In this document: piece by piece, positions 17,651 to 27,496 of the stretch
Layout: each line of letters begins with the position of its first letter
How positions within the stretch are numbered: the stretch's first letter is position 1
Source of the DNA: Okeania sp. SIO1I7
Lineage (GTDB): Bacteria; Cyanobacteriota; Cyanobacteriia; Cyanobacteriales; Microcoleaceae
DNA: 51,386 bases
NCBI GenBank assembly: GCA_010672585.1
Contig: JAAHGF010000041.1
Location: 1 to 51,386 of the forward strand
Direction of reading: 5' to 3'
The notes under the pieces: model-generated
Seen by the model: the letters and a program-made list of their open reading frames with translations, nothing else
Told to the model about the DNA's origin: nothing
Database searches by the model: none
Position numbers and translations under genes: made by a program

Positions 17651-18203
17651 TAGTTATGTTTATGTCATCATTGCTCTACTACCATTATCCGCTTTGATAC
17701 TGGTATTTCAAGTTAATCCCTATAATGCTTTAATTATCCGAGCCATTTTAGGAGCAGTAGCAGCTTTGGTATATGCAGTTTTAGGAGCTGCAGATGTAGC
17801 TTTAACTGAAGCTTTAGTCGGTACAATGTTAGCTATTACTCTTTATGTTGTGGCAGTTCGTTCCTCTTTAGTAATGCGTCTGGGAATAGTTAAAGAGGTA
17901 GAGGTAGAAACAGACAGTGGTTTTACTAAATTAATCGCTAAGATCAGAAAAACTATTAATAAATATCATTTGCGTCTTGAATTAGTTGAATATCCCAACA
18001 AACAAGCTTTAGAATGGGCATTGATAGGTAAAGAGGTTCACGCTATCTGTAGTAAATCAGAACAATTAGAACCAGACAGCGAACCCACTTATCAAACTAG
18101 CATTAGAGTGCATCGTCTTTTTGAGATTATGCAAACCGAACTAACTTCATCAAAAACAATTCTGACCTACATAACTGTACCAAACTTGGAGGGAAAACAT
18201 TAA
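17643..18203 (+). CDS. mrpA: MrpA C-terminal-like (DUF4040/MbhD-type) antiporter subunit
   Basis: A 186-residue protein. I chose ATG 17643 because GGAGGG lies 4 bases upstream; a longer frame from 17607 would lie inside mrpG. The N-terminal 80 residues hold three helices with the conserved AALVYAVLGAADVALTEALV, the DUF4040/MbhD motif found at the C-terminal end of fused MrpA proteins. The remainder is soluble and not recognised. In this operon type the long NuoL-like MrpA is absent and only this module carries the A name. Overlaps mrpB by one base. Confidence 0.82.
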   Translation: MIDSYVYVIIALLPLSALILVFQVNPYNALIIRAILGAVAALVYAVLGAADVALTEALVGTMLAITLYVVAVRSSLVMRLGIVKEVEVETDSGFTKLIAKIRKTINKYHLRLELVEYPNKQALEWALIGKEVHAICSKSEQLEPDSEPTYQTSIRVHRLFEIMQTELTSSKTILTYITVPNLEGKH

Positions 18204-18865
18204 TGAAATGGGTTTATCTTATAGCTGGAATAGCATTGTTCATCAAAGTGTTAGTTATGCCAAACCCACAAGCACAATGGGAAGAAATTTCTATTGTAGG
18301 AGCGATCGTAGATGATAGTGGAGTACCAAATGCAGTTTCTGGCATCATTTTTAGAAATCGACTCTACGACACAATTTTTGAAGTAGTGGTATTTACGATC
18401 GCTATTTTGGGCGTGGGTTTTCTCCTCGCAAATGAAAAACCCACTGAAAAAGTTTATCAATTTAGCGATCAACCTTCAATTGTGCTAGCGCGTTTGGGAG
18501 CTACTATTACAGCGCTGGTGAGTATTGAGCTGGCAATTAGGGGGCATTTGAGTCCTGGTGGTGGGTTTGCTGCTGGGGTTGCTGGGGGAACTGCTATTGG
18601 TTTGATTGCCATTACTTCATCATCTGAGTATATGGAGAAAATCTATAAAAAATGGAATGCTGCTACTTGGGAAAAGGTTTCGGTTTTAATATTCATTGTA
18701 TTGGCAGCTATAACTCTGATGGGATTGGAATTACCTAAAGGAGAGTTGGGTACTCTTGTTAGTGGGGGAATTCTGCCGATACTTAATATTTTGGTGGCAC
18801 TAAAAGTAGCATTGGGTTCGTGGGCAGTGATTTTGTTGTTTATTCGTTATCGGGGGTTGTTGTGA
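18203..18865 (+). CDS. mrpB: Mrp antiporter subunit B
   Basis: A 220-residue membrane protein. The first part (1-85) resembles MbhE/MrpA-tail segments (NAVSGIIFRNRLYDTIFEV). The second is MnhB-like, with RGHLSPGGGFAAGVAGGTAI, whose H-x-P-GGGF-GG signature is diagnostic of MrpB. The last gene of the operon; it begins on the last base of the preceding stop codon region. Downstream comes only repeat DNA, with no clear terminator. Confidence 0.9.
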   Translation: MKWVYLIAGIALFIKVLVMPNPQAQWEEISIVGAIVDDSGVPNAVSGIIFRNRLYDTIFEVVVFTIAILGVGFLLANEKPTEKVYQFSDQPSIVLARLGATITALVSIELAIRGHLSPGGGFAAGVAGGTAIGLIAITSSSEYMEKIYKKWNAATWEKVSVLIFIVLAAITLMGLELPKGELGTLVSGGILPILNILVALKVALGSWAVILLFIRYRGLL

Positions 18866-19475
18866 GGAAGATGGGGAGATGGGGGGATGGGGTGATGGGT
18901 GGGTTGTCTCCTACCCCTACTACTCATACTTTTTCAGCAAACCCTAATTATTTTCTTGAGCCGGGGAGTAGGGGAGTGAGGAAGTGGGGAAGAAGTAAAA
19001 ATTAGAATAATTAATACTAACTAGCTAATAATTACCAAAAATGTTATTTGGCTTGTGTTAATTACTTAATAATTGAAGTGCTACTTAAGTTAAGCATTAA
19101 TCCATGTTCAACAATTAATAATGAATAATGAATAATGAATAATTACCTCTCCTTGAAAGAAGAGGATTGACAAAGAGATGAAAATTTTTCTTTATTATCA
19201 CCTTAAAAGGGGAGGCACATACCCACAATTTTTCGGTAATTGGTATCAGATATGAATCATATCATGTCCGGTAGCATCGTTTGTGTATAGAATTAGGTTG
19301 AAATTGCGGGAAACCCTTCTGCCTCCTGCCTCCTGCCTCCTGCCTTACCTCCTCCAAAGTGTAAGTATTCAGCCGGACATGATATCAAACTACCACTACT
19401 GCAAAAATAATGAAATACGCTATTGATAGATATGTACCCTTAATCTAAATAAAAGGCCACTACTTAAGAATACTA
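18866..19475. repeat. Repeat-filled gap between mrpB and ftsH
   Basis: Contains GGGGAGATGGGGGGATGGGG-type simple repeats (18870-18900). A copy of the TCTCC/STRR family (about 19118-19245) has AATAATG heptamers at one end, ACCTCTCCTTGAAAGAAGAGG, and a TTTTCGGTAA end. An inverted pair of ATATCATGTCCGG ends (19258 and 19372-19386) encloses a TGCCTCCTGCCTCC run. No gene seen. Confidence 0.65.
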
Positions 19476-21467
19476 ATGAAAAATTTCTGGAAACAAATAG
19501 AAACAGATGGGCCGAATAAAATTAACAACCATCACCCATCGCCACGCAACCCTAAAGCTAATACCCAAAATACCAAAACTATTATTTTTCAAAAATATAA
19601 AAAACTTATATGGAGAATTTTGGCGACTGGGATAATTGCTCAAGGTGCCTTACTAGGAACTCCAGCTTTTGCTAATAAAGCTAATAATCAAAACACTCTC
19701 ACCTATACTCAACTATTAGAGAAAATTAACGCTGGAGAAGTTACAGAAATAGATGCTTATCCCTCTCAAGGAATTGCTAAAGTTAGCCTGAAAGGGCAAA
19801 AAAGTAATGAATCTATGTATACCGTCAATTTATTTGAGTATAACCCAGAGCTACTGGACCGAGTTCGCGCTCAAAAAATTGACTTTGAACTGAAGCGCTC
19901 TCCTGACAATAGCGCTGCTATGGGTATTATATTCAATATCCTCATTGTCTTTGTAGTTATCATTGTACTGCTAAGTATTCTGCGTCGTTCTAGTCAGTCA
20001 CAGGGAAATGCTTTAAACTTTGGCAAGTCCAGGGCACGTTTTCAGATGGAGGCCAAAACAGGAGTATTATTCGATGATGTGGCAGGTATCGAAGAAGCAA
20101 AAGAAGAACTTCAGGAAGTAGTTAGTTTCCTCAAAAAGCCAGAAAAATTTACAGCTATTGGGGCAAAAATTCCTAAAGGAGTACTTTTGGTAGGACCTCC
20201 GGGAACAGGTAAGACTCTATTGGCAAAAGCGATCGCTGGAGAAGCAGGAGTTCCATTTTTCAGTATCTCTGGCTCAGAATTTGTGGAAATGTTCGTGGGT
20301 GTGGGAGCTTCTCGCGTCAGGGACTTATTTCGCAAAGCTAAAGAAAATGCTCCTTGCATCATATTTATAGATGAAATAGATGCGGTGGGTAGACAACGAG
20401 GTGCTGGTATTGGTGGGGGTAATGATGAACGGGAACAAACCCTTAACCAGTTACTTACAGAGATGGATGGGTTTGAAGGCAATACGGGCATAATTATTAT
20501 CGCTGCAACTAACCGCCCTGATGTCTTGGATGCTGCATTATTACGTCCTGGTCGGTTTGATAGACAAGTAACTGTAGATTTACCTACTTATAATGGACGC
20601 TTGGGAATTTTGGAAGTCCATGCTCGGAATAAAAAACTAACTTCAGAGGTTTCCTTAGAGGCGATCGCTCGACGGACACCAGGTTTTTCAGGAGCAGATT
20701 TGGCGAATATGCTGAATGAAGCAGCTATTCTGACTGCTAGAAGACGTAAGGAAGCAATTACACCTTCAGAAATTGATGATGCTATTGACCGAGTGACCAT
20801 CGGTTTGAGTTTAACTCCATTATTGGATAGTAAGAAAAAACGATTAATTGCTTACCATGAAGTCGGACACGCTTTATTAATGACTTTGCTCAAAAATTCT
20901 GACCCTCTGAATAAGGTGAGTATTATTCCTCGTTCTGGAGGAGTGGGTGGTTTTGCTCAACCAATTATGGATGAGGGAATGGTTGACAGTGGGTTATATA
21001 CCCGCTCTTGGTTAATAGATAGAATTACAATTTCTCTAGGTGGACGTGCTGCGGAGGAAGAGATTTTTGGCCCTGCGGAGGTAACGGTGGGAGCTGCTAA
21101 CGATATTAGGAGTGTGGCTAATTTGACCCGTGAAATGGTAACTCGTTATGGAATGTCTGATTTAGGGCCAGTTGCTTTAGAGAATCCTAGTGAGGAAGTC
21201 TTTTTGGGTCGAGGTTGGCAGTCACAGTCAGAATATTCAGAGGAAGTAGCTACTAAAATTGACCATCAAGTTCGAGCAATAGCTGTTCATTGTTATGAGG
21301 AAGCTCGCCGAATCATTAGAGAAAATCGTGTTGTGATGGACAGGTTGGTAGACCTTTTAATAGAAAAGGAAACTATTGAGGGTGAAGAGTTCCGGAGAAT
21401 TGTTTCGGAATACACAACATTACCTGAGAAACAGGCTCTTTCTGTTTCTTTAGAAAAGAAAAGTTAG
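19476..21467 (+). CDS. ftsH: ATP-dependent membrane zinc protease FtsH
   Basis: A membrane-anchored AAA+ protease that extracts and degrades membrane proteins; cyanobacterial FtsH hexamers turn over damaged photosystem II D1, among other roles. 663 residues. A basic N-terminal extension (1-42) precedes TM1 (about 43-65, ending TPAFA), the lumen/periplasm-facing domain to about 145, and TM2 (about 148-170). Walker A GPPGTGKT is at 240-247 and Walker B IIFIDEID near 295. The arginine-finger region [15 protein letters not shown] and ATNRPDVLD follow. The zinc site HEVGH is near 461-465, and a distal metal ligand lies in the GAANDIRS segment. Which paralogue (FtsH1-4) it is cannot be settled by eye. 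Monocistronic. Confidence 0.96.
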   Translation: MKNFWKQIETDGPNKINNHHPSPRNPKANTQNTKTIIFQKYKKLIWRILATGIIAQGALLGTPAFANKANNQNTLTYTQLLEKINAGEVTEIDAYPSQGIAKVSLKGQKSNESMYTVNLFEYNPELLDRVRAQKIDFELKRSPDNSAAMGIIFNILIVFVVIIVLLSILRRSSQSQGNALNFGKSRARFQMEAKTGVLFDDVAGIEEAKEELQEVVSFLKKPEKFTAIGAKIPKGVLLVGPPGTGKTLLAKAIAGEAGVPFFSISGSEFVEMFVGVGASRVRDLFRKAKENAPCIIFIDEIDAVGRQRGAGIGGGNDEREQTLNQLLTEMDGFEGNTGIIIIAATNRPDVLDAALLRPGRFDRQVTVDLPTYNGRLGILEVHARNKKLTSEVSLEAIARRTPGFSGADLANMLNEAAILTARRRKEAITPSEIDDAIDRVTIGLSLTPLLDSKKKRLIAYHEVGHALLMTLLKNSDPLNKVSIIPRSGGVGGFAQPIMDEGMVDSGLYTRSWLIDRITISLGGRAAEEEIFGPAEVTVGAANDIRSVANLTREMVTRYGMSDLGPVALENPSEEVFLGRGWQSQSEYSEEVATKIDHQVRAIAVHCYEEARRIIRENRVVMDRLVDLLIEKETIEGEEFRRIVSEYTTLPEKQALSVSLEKKS

Positions 21468-21598
21468 GGTTTAATCTATAAACAGGGAATAGGGAACAGG
21501 GAACAGGCAAAAGTGGGAAAATATTTCCCTGTATAAGGTTTATTATCAGCATAAGTCCTAATACTAATTCACTTTAAAGATGTTACAAATAGTTTAAA

Positions 21599-22131
21599 AT
21601 TACCGAAAAGCGACGTTGAAAGCCCCCGTGTTTTAACCTATGCTTTATAAACATCTTTCTTCACATAAAACTTGACAAAAATATTATTTGATGTATTAGA
21701 GGCTGAAAGCTCCTAGTGTCGTTGCGATCGCAACGACAAAAAACAACTTTTAGGAGCACACAAGTTAGTCAATTTGTCAAAGCTTGTAAAACCAACAAAA
21801 TGCTCGTAAGCTTTTGATAGTAGGCATTATCCACTTTTGTAAATAATTTTGCTTATAAAGCATAGGTGTTTTAACCGGGGGATGAAAACAAGCGAGTCGT
21901 TTAGACTAGACAACTTTAGTTGTCCTGTGCTATTACCTGGATGTACAAATGTTTAGACAAAAGTAAGCAGAAAGCTAGGTTTAGACTTAAGCTGACTGTG
22001 TAGGGGCACCTTGACTTGTCCCCAAAGAATATATCTTTGGTCAGCTAAGAAGAAACGGAGCAACAAGGATTTATCCTGTTGCGTAGTATCAACTTAGAAT
22101 CCCCTAGGCAACAGCTGCGGGGAGTAGTCAA
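21599..22131 (+). mobile_element. tnpB-type element right-end relic (copy C), interrupted by a MITE
   Basis: Shares a long match with 23751-24270: TTACCGAAAAGCGACGTTGA at the left, TGTTTTAACCGGGGGATGAA in the middle, and a GC hairpin (CCCC-TAGGC...CTGC-GGGG) followed by AGTAGTCAA at the right. The end layout resembles the 7557-8017 relic and the omega-RNA/right end of IS200/IS605-type elements. A 230-bp element (21637-21866) splits it. No tnpB or tnpA frame is present. Confidence 0.55.
21637..21866. mobile_element. 230-bp MITE with 14-bp perfect terminal inverted repeats
   Basis: Ends are CCTATGCTTTATAA (21637-21650) and its exact complement TTATAAAGCATAGG (21853-21866). An 8-bp target duplication, TGTTTTAA, flanks it at 21629-21636 and 21867-21874. 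The related copy at 23751-24270 has the uninterrupted site. Inside is a CGTTGCGATCGCAACG palindrome containing a HIP1 octamer. No frame long enough for a transposase. Confidence 0.92.
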
Positions 22132-22441
22132 ATAAGTGAAATAATTTCCTGAAATTACTGTGGCATAAAAAGTTTGGAGCCTATAAAATCTTACTTTTAA
22201 CTTTTGACTGTCAGATATGCGTCTTACTTTCTGAAGAAACCTCAGAATTACGCACTCGCTTTTGACTTTTAACTTCCGTGAAACGGTATAATCAACCCAT
22301 TCTTTGCTATATAGCACTATGCAATTAGGGTGCGGACAATACTAAATGCTGAAAGTAAGTCAGAGATTACTTTTGACTTTTGTACGGGCGTTAGCGGCAG
22401 CTCTAGGTGAGCAAATGGCCATTTCCCCTACTGACTTCTAA

Positions 22442-22846
22442 CTTACCGAATAATTAAGGTTTAAAGCCTCTCCTTTAGAAAAAATTTTCCCTACCACGTC
22501 AATCCTATCCATTTTCGAGGAGAGGTAATAATTAATTAGGGTTTACGCTCAAAAGTCTTATGGGTGAGGGGTAGGAGACAACCCACCCCTCGCCCCTCCC
22601 CCGACCGTGGAGGGGAATACAGGAGGAACAGGGTACGAGCGAGGAGGTAGGAGTAACAATTGTCAATTTGGGATTTTTATGCCCAACTATGAGCCTAAAA
22701 TATTAACACGCATGAGCATCAATAGCTGAAAAATTTGCACTTTTTAAAGGCCCCAAAAAGGCACTTACCTTTATCTGTAAATACTTTTAGATTTAATCAG
22801 CAAAGCAATAATTATTAATTATTAATTATTAATTATTAATTATTGA
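22442..22846. repeat. Repeat region beside the M23 peptidase gene
   Basis: 22442-22542 is a short TCTCC/STRR family member (TTACCGAATAATTAAGGTTT ... GAGGAGAGGTAATAATTAATT). Near 22580-22615 lies the CCCCTCCCCCGACCGTGGAG repeat. At 22780-22806 is the TTTTAGATTTAATCAGCAA dispersed repeat. At 22808-22845 is a TTAATTA heptamer (STRR) array that ends almost at the stop codon of the peptidase. Confidence 0.7.
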
Positions 22847-22847
22847 A

Positions 22848-23510
22848 CTATCTACCTTGTAAGCCTGATAGACTCCTGGTTTGTTGAGCATACATCTCTC
22901 GTAAAATTAAACCAGGGTCTACCCAACGACCCCCATATTTCAAACCCCAATGAAGATGGGGGCCACTGGTTCTACCAGTCATTCCCACTCTCGCTATTCG
23001 AGTCCCAGCGGGTAGCACTTGACCTTGAAGTAGCATAATTCCACCACCACGATCTACTAAATAACGACGTCCACCATGAGTTTCTACGCCTCCTTGAACG
23101 TGGCAGTAAACGTGTTCCCAATAGCCTGACTTAACAACAATACCAGTACCACATCGCCTATCTTCCCAGACTTCTACAACTTTGCCTGCCCACCAATTTC
23201 GGATGTAGCTTCCCCGAGGTGCTGCTAGGTCTAACCCATAATGAAATCCCCCTCCTCTAGGGCCAAAGGGGGATGTATATCCTTGAAAGTTTTCTACTGG
23301 AAAGGAAGCGTTTTGCCAGTTATTGATGTAGGCTATTTGTTGATTATTAATTGTGGGTTCTTGAGCTGTGACTAATTCTTGTTTGAGTCCTGTGGTGGTG
23401 AATCCAACTCCGATAATTCCTAGTAATAGTAAAATTTTTTTTGATTTATTAAAATACTGCTTTATAGGATTAGATACCAAAGGCAAACCAAGAGGGATTG
23501 GATTTGACAT
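22848..23510 (-). CDS. M23 family (LytM-like) metallopeptidase
   Basis: A 220-residue secreted or membrane-anchored zinc endopeptidase of the type that cuts peptidoglycan cross-links or acts in division and cell separation. An N-terminal hydrophobic segment (about 25-42, KILLLLGIIGVGFTTTGL) follows a basic stretch, as in a signal anchor. The catalytic domain fills residues 75-205, with the first motif H-x-G-x-D in FHYGLDLAAP (zinc ligands His and Asp) and the second, HLHWG, near 186 (catalytic and ligand His). TSPFGPRGGGFHYG is the usual entry to the domain. No LysM or coiled-coil partner domain. Flanked on both sides by the paired relics C and D. Confidence 0.92.
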   Translation of the reverse strand: MSNPIPLGLPLVSNPIKQYFNKSKKILLLLGIIGVGFTTTGLKQELVTAQEPTINNQQIAYINNWQNASFPVENFQGYTSPFGPRGGGFHYGLDLAAPRGSYIRNWWAGKVVEVWEDRRCGTGIVVKSGYWEHVYCHVQGGVETHGGRRYLVDRGGGIMLLQGQVLPAGTRIARVGMTGRTSGPHLHWGLKYGGRWVDPGLILREMYAQQTRSLSGLQGR

Positions 23511-23750
23511 GGTTTTTATTCACTCCTCAATTACTTGTTACCAGAGATGATTTGATACATCTGAAGATTCTGAGGAATTGTATCATCAATTTAACTAAGT
23601 CGCCATTAATAAGTAGCATTGTTAGCTATAGGCAAATCTATGAGTTTTTTTCCAGAAATTTAGAGGTTAACGCTAGATATAGAAAAAAAAACTATAGTGC
23701 TACATATATGTAGTGTTTTAATGGCTAAAAGCGGAAATCCTGACATCTTT

Positions 23751-24270
23751 TTACCGAAAAGCGACGTTGAGAGCAAGCGTGTTTTAACCGGGGGATGAAA
23801 ACAAGCGAGTCGTTTAACTTTCCTGGCGGGAAGTCCCGCGCTCTCCCGCAGGGGAGCGTCGTATGGGAAAGCCAGGGCCAGGATTCGGATACCTTCATAA
23901 GCTAAACGTTCACAAGCCCTTGACAAGCTAGCTACATTTTGTTATTCTCCAGTTCAAAACAGGGGGAGGACATCACCTCTGTCTAAACAGCGGTCAGGGT
24001 TTCCCAGACTGAAGAATCCCGCGTTGTCCCGTAAGGGCAACGTCGGGAGTATGTCAAGTTGTCCTGTGCTATGATGTTGATTTACAAATGTTTAGACAAA
24101 AGTAAACAGAAAGCTAGGTTTAGACTTAAGCTGACTGTGTAGGGGCACTTTGACTTGTCCCCAGAGAATATATCTTTGGTCAGCTAAGGAGAAAACGAAG
24201 CAACAAGGATTTATCCTGTTGCGTAGTATCAACTTAGAATCCCCTCGGCAAGAGCCTGGGGAGTAGTCAA
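23751..24270 (+). mobile_element. tnpB-type element right-end relic (copy D), interrupted by copy B element
   Basis: Second copy of the relic at 21599-22131, same orientation. It retains the continuous TGTTTTAACCGGGGGATGAA site that is split in copy C. Instead it is interrupted after GCGAGTCGTTTA by the 243-bp element at 23815-24057, then continues GTTGTCCTGTGCTAT. It ends CCCCTCGGCAAGAGCCTGGG-GAGTAGTCAA, a clear hairpin plus end signal. No coding frame. Confidence 0.55.
23815..24057 (+). mobile_element. IS200/IS605-like non-autonomous element, copy B
   Basis: Nearly identical to copy A (1939-2182) in reverse orientation, from TTAACTTTCCTGGCGGGAAG to GGGAGTATGTCAA. Hairpins at both ends: GGCGGGAAGTCCCGC with CTCCCGCAGGGGAG, and CGTTGTCCCGTAAGGGCAACG. 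The middle contains AGGGGGAGGACATCACC and CAGGGTTTCCCAGACTGAAG, which recall omega-RNA segments of tnpB elements. Copy B differs from copy A at only a few bases, so both moved or converted recently. Confidence 0.65.
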
Positions 24271-24418
24271 TCATTTGGCTCAATATAGAATTAGTCTATT
24301 TGTGTATTAGTCTAAGAAAAGGGAGCAGGGACATCAAAAGCTCTAAACTCAGGCAACACAAGATTTTCCCTTCTTCCTTCTTCCCTCTTCCCTCTTCCCT
24401 CTTCCTTCTCACAAAATT

Positions 24419-25798
24419 TCAAGTTGGTATTTCAATCGCAAATTCCGCTCCTTTTTCAGGAGAAGAAATACATTTTATTCTCCCTTGATGTTGTTCAACA
24501 ATAATTTGATAACTGATTGATAATCCTAAACCTGTGCTTTGACTGACTGGTTTAGTTGTAAAAAAGGGGTCGAATATTTTAGAGTAATTTTCCTCTGTTA
24601 TACCCAAGCCATTATCAGAAATATAAATCCCGAGCCAATCATTTTCTAATTTTTCTGTTCTGATAGAAATTTTTGGTTTTTCTTCTGCAAATTTATTCTG
24701 ATAAAATTTTATTTCTAGTGCATCAATGGCATTATTAATAATATTCATTATTGCTTGCTTTAATGGGTTAGGATAACAATTAATTAAAGGCAGCTTGCCA
24801 TAATATTGAATGACTTTAATCTGAAACAATGGATTTTCTAAACGGGGTTGAATAATTAGTAATATACTGTCAAGAATTACATGAATATCTACAGATATTA
24901 TTTTTGTTTTATCTAAGCGAGAGAAAACTTGCAATGACTTAACAATTTTACTAATACGGTTCGCTCCTCCTTCCATTGAATCTAATAACTTGGGTAAATC
25001 TTCTTCAATATAATCCAATTCAATTTCTTCAATTTTGTCTGCAATTTCATCGGGTAAATTTGAATAGTTTTTATGCAAAAAGTGAACTAAATCTAATAAA
25101 TCTTTAGTATAGCGCCCGACGTAATCTAAATTACCCAAAATAAAGGTGACAGGATTATTAATCTCATGGGCAACTCCGGCAACCATTTGCCCTAAACTAG
25201 ACATTTTTTCAGCATGAATGAGTTGAGCTTGAGTCTTTTTCAATTTTTCCAGAGTTTCTTGTAAATAAATATTTTGCTGTTTTAATGCTTTTTCACCTAA
25301 CTGGCGCTCAATTTCGGATGCAGCTCGAGCTGCAAATATTTTTAATATAGATTTTTGTTGTTCATAATTGTTTTTTAAAGGTTTAGTATCTAAACCTGCA
25401 ATATGACCTATACTTTTTCCATGACTATCTATAATAGCAATCCCTAAATAACTTTCCGCTTCCAATGTTAATAAATCTCGATCTTTTGGGAAAAGTTGTT
25501 GAATTGAATGGGGATAAATTGCTAGACCTGTTTGATAAACAGCACCACAAGGAGTTCCATCTAAATAGTATTGAAAGTTGGATATAAATTTGTCTCCTGA
25601 CCAAAAAGCTAACACCCTAACTTGTGGCTGAGAACTGTCTAAACATTCTGCAATAAATCCATATTTTATTTGTAAAACTTGAGAAAGATATTGAGCACAA
25701 GCGTAAAAAAATTCTTCGCCAATTTTAGATGCAACTCCCGCAACAATAAGTTTGAGATGATATTCCCAGTCAAAATTATCAATATTATCAATTGTCAT
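24419..25798 (-). CDS. GAF-domain sensor histidine kinase
   Basis: A cytoplasmic two-component sensor kinase of 459 residues. A GAF-like sensor domain occupies about 15-165 (KIGEEFFYACAQYLSQVL, then LGIAIIDSHGKSIGHIAGLD). A short coiled coil (about 165-195) follows. The HisKA dimerisation helix has phospho-acceptor His211 in VAGVAHEINNPV, and HATPase_c follows, with an N-box (MNIINNAIDAL), G1 (ISDNGLGI), F-box (FDPFFTTKP) and G2 (GLGLSISY). No membrane helix and no receiver domain, so its partner must be encoded elsewhere; no response regulator gene lies next to it. Architecture is similar to the kinase at 47030-48439. Confidence 0.92.
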   Translation of the reverse strand: MTIDNIDNFDWEYHLKLIVAGVASKIGEEFFYACAQYLSQVLQIKYGFIAECLDSSQPQVRVLAFWSGDKFISNFQYYLDGTPCGAVYQTGLAIYPHSIQQLFPKDRDLLTLEAESYLGIAIIDSHGKSIGHIAGLDTKPLKNNYEQQKSILKIFAARAASEIERQLGEKALKQQNIYLQETLEKLKKTQAQLIHAEKMSSLGQMVAGVAHEINNPVTFILGNLDYVGRYTKDLLDLVHFLHKNYSNLPDEIADKIEEIELDYIEEDLPKLLDSMEGGANRISKIVKSLQVFSRLDKTKIISVDIHVILDSILLIIQPRLENPLFQIKVIQYYGKLPLINCYPNPLKQAIMNIINNAIDALEIKFYQNKFAEEKPKISIRTEKLENDWLGIYISDNGLGITEENYSKIFDPFFTTKPVSQSTGLGLSISYQIIVEQHQGRIKCISSPEKGAEFAIEIPT

Positions 25799-25935
25799 TA
25801 AATTTATTGAGGATATCTCGCTAAGAATGTACCTATAATAACTTATGTAATTTGAGATTTTTCATAGATAATATCTCTGTGCATAATTGGATTTCCTGAT
25901 TCTAAGAGCTGATTCCTTAACTCAAGCTGTTTTCA

Positions 25936-26198
25936 ACAATTAATAATTAATAATTAACAATTACCTCTCCTTGAAAAGAAGAGGATTGACCCGGAGCGTG
26001 AAAATTTTTTCTTTTCTCTTGGTCGATGGTAGGCCAGCGGGGACCCCTCGCCATCCCACCCTACGGGAAGCTCCGAACAGAGAACTCCGTTCCGCTGACG
26101 CGAAACGCGACAGCGTTGCGTTACGCCAGTTTTGCGAAGCAAAAGCAAACGACCGCTTTTCTCCTTTAAAGGAGAGGCTTTAAAGCTTAATTATTCGG
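25936..26198. repeat. TCTCC/STRR family element with enlarged inner module
   Basis: Begins with AATTAATAATTAAC heptamers, then TTACCTCTCCTTGAAAAGAA, and ends CTTTAAAGGAGAGGCTTTAA then TTATTCGGTAA. Its GGTCGAT inner module is enlarged by GC-rich sequence (CTGACGCGAAACGCGACAGC; GTTTTGCGAAGCAAAAGC). The next MITE begins in the terminal GTAA. Confidence 0.7.
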
Positions 26199-26413
26199 TA
26201 AGCATTTCCTCCGGAATGCTGCGCAAACAGCAGTCAGCTATCAGCTAGCCTCATAAGGTCGGAACTGCGGACTTCAGCTTTATTATCTTTAGTGGACAAT
26301 TAGAGCTGCGTTGTTTTTGTGCTTCAATTCTTTGTTTAAAAATGTAGTAGAAGTTAAGCAAATACTTGGTTCATTCATTTTTATTGCTGAATGCGAGCTA
26401 GCTGAATGCTTAC
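26198..26413. mobile_element. GTAAGCATT-family MITE, 216 bp
   Basis: Starts GTAAGCATTTCCTCCGGAAT and ends GCTAGCTGAATGCTTAC, giving terminal inverted repeats GTAAGCATT. It contains TGCTGCGCAAACAGC and CAGTCAGCTATCAGC, shared with the copy inside the split AbrB-like gene (32954-33183). Here the flanks show no matching target duplication, perhaps because it lies against another repeat. Confidence 0.75.
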
Positions 26414-26667
26414 AAGCTGTTAGCTCCACATGAACCAGGAAAATTCTTATTTGACTTTGCTTTGAGGAATATTAAACCTCGAAGAGCATAAGTTGTCCAA
26501 CCTAAGTCTAACAAGCAACAAATCCTCTTAATACTGACTTCATAAATCAGATATAACAACCTTTTTTGAGCGGGTAGAATTTGCCAAAAATTCTATACTT
26601 TTCTGAAATTTGCTATAATCAAAGGATTTAAAATTTTTTTGAATAAAATAATTTAAGATTTTAAAAA

Positions 26668-27054
26668 ATGATTCTAGAAGAAATTTTTCCCTTTAGACTG
26701 GCCATAGATGCCACAGCGATCGCAGGTGCATCTCTCTGGTCTTTGGCCTTATATTGGGGTTTTTCCCCTCTGAGTGAGTGGGTGAGATTACAACTTAACC
26801 GTTGGTTTAATTTTGCAGAAAGAGCATTGTATACATCCGAGGAGGAATTTGAAAAGACGCGTAAAGCTAGAGAATCTCAAAATGCTTTTTATGCTTCTAT
26901 TTTTAGTATTGTGCCTTTTTTAATTGTAGGCAGTTTATGCAATTGGGGTGTAGAAATTGGTTTAGATAAAAGTTGGTCAATTAGTATAGGGATAATTGTT
27001 TGTGTAACTGGTGCTGTTTATGAGTTAGGAAGAAGAGATAGTACATCTTCTTAA
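26668..27054 (+). CDS. Small membrane protein, hypothetical (128 aa)
   Basis: ATG at 26668. Three or so hydrophobic segments: about 10-30 (RLAIDATAIAGASLWSLALY), 72-92 (YASIFSIVPFLIVGSLCNWG) and 101-119 (WSISIGIIVCVTGAVYELG). Between them is a charged amphipathic loop (FAERALYTSEEEFEKTRKAR). The frame and codon use look like a real gene, but I do not recognise the family. Isolated between repeat clusters. Confidence 0.65.
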   Translation: MILEEIFPFRLAIDATAIAGASLWSLALYWGFSPLSEWVRLQLNRWFNFAERALYTSEEEFEKTRKARESQNAFYASIFSIVPFLIVGSLCNWGVEIGLDKSWSISIGIIVCVTGAVYELGRRDSTSS

Positions 27055-27067
27055 AGAAGGGAATAGT

Positions 27068-27400
27068 TTAATAATTAATAATTAATAATTAATAATTAAT
27101 AATTACCTCTCCTTGAAAGCGGATAAGTAGAGCAGGCTAAAAAAAAGAAGTTGTATTTTTAATCAAAAAACCCCTAAAGGTAATGAATATAAATTTTTGA
27201 GCTAATTTACAATTTGATACATAGCGCCAAAAATTTACCATGTTCTACTTAGGATTGACTAAAAGGAAAAATTTTTCTCTCTTGGTCGATTAGATATGGT
27301 TAGGAAACCCATCCATCCTACCCTACGGGAAGCTCCGAAGATCGACCGCTTGTTTCTCCTTTAAAGGAGAGGCTTTAAAGTTTAATTATTTGGTAATATA
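27068..27400. repeat. TCTCC/STRR family element
   Basis: TAATTAA heptamer array (27071-27104), TTACCTCTCCTTGAAAGCGG, a 130-bp AT-rich insertion, the inner module GGTCGATTAG...GATCGACC with CCTACGGGAAGCTCCGAA, then CTTTAAAGGAGAGGCTTTAA and a TTATTTGGTAA end. Confidence 0.7.
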
Positions 27401-27496
27401 AGGAGCAGGATAGGAAACAAGTAAAAAATATTTACCTCGTCAACTGTACCTCATAATTTTGGAAATTGCTGTAGTTGAATCATCAAGACTATATAT

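Noticed and set aside
23660-23926. 88-codon minus frame over copy B
   Set aside because: Considered as a TnpB remnant, but it shows no TnpB motif and spans the junction of two elements.
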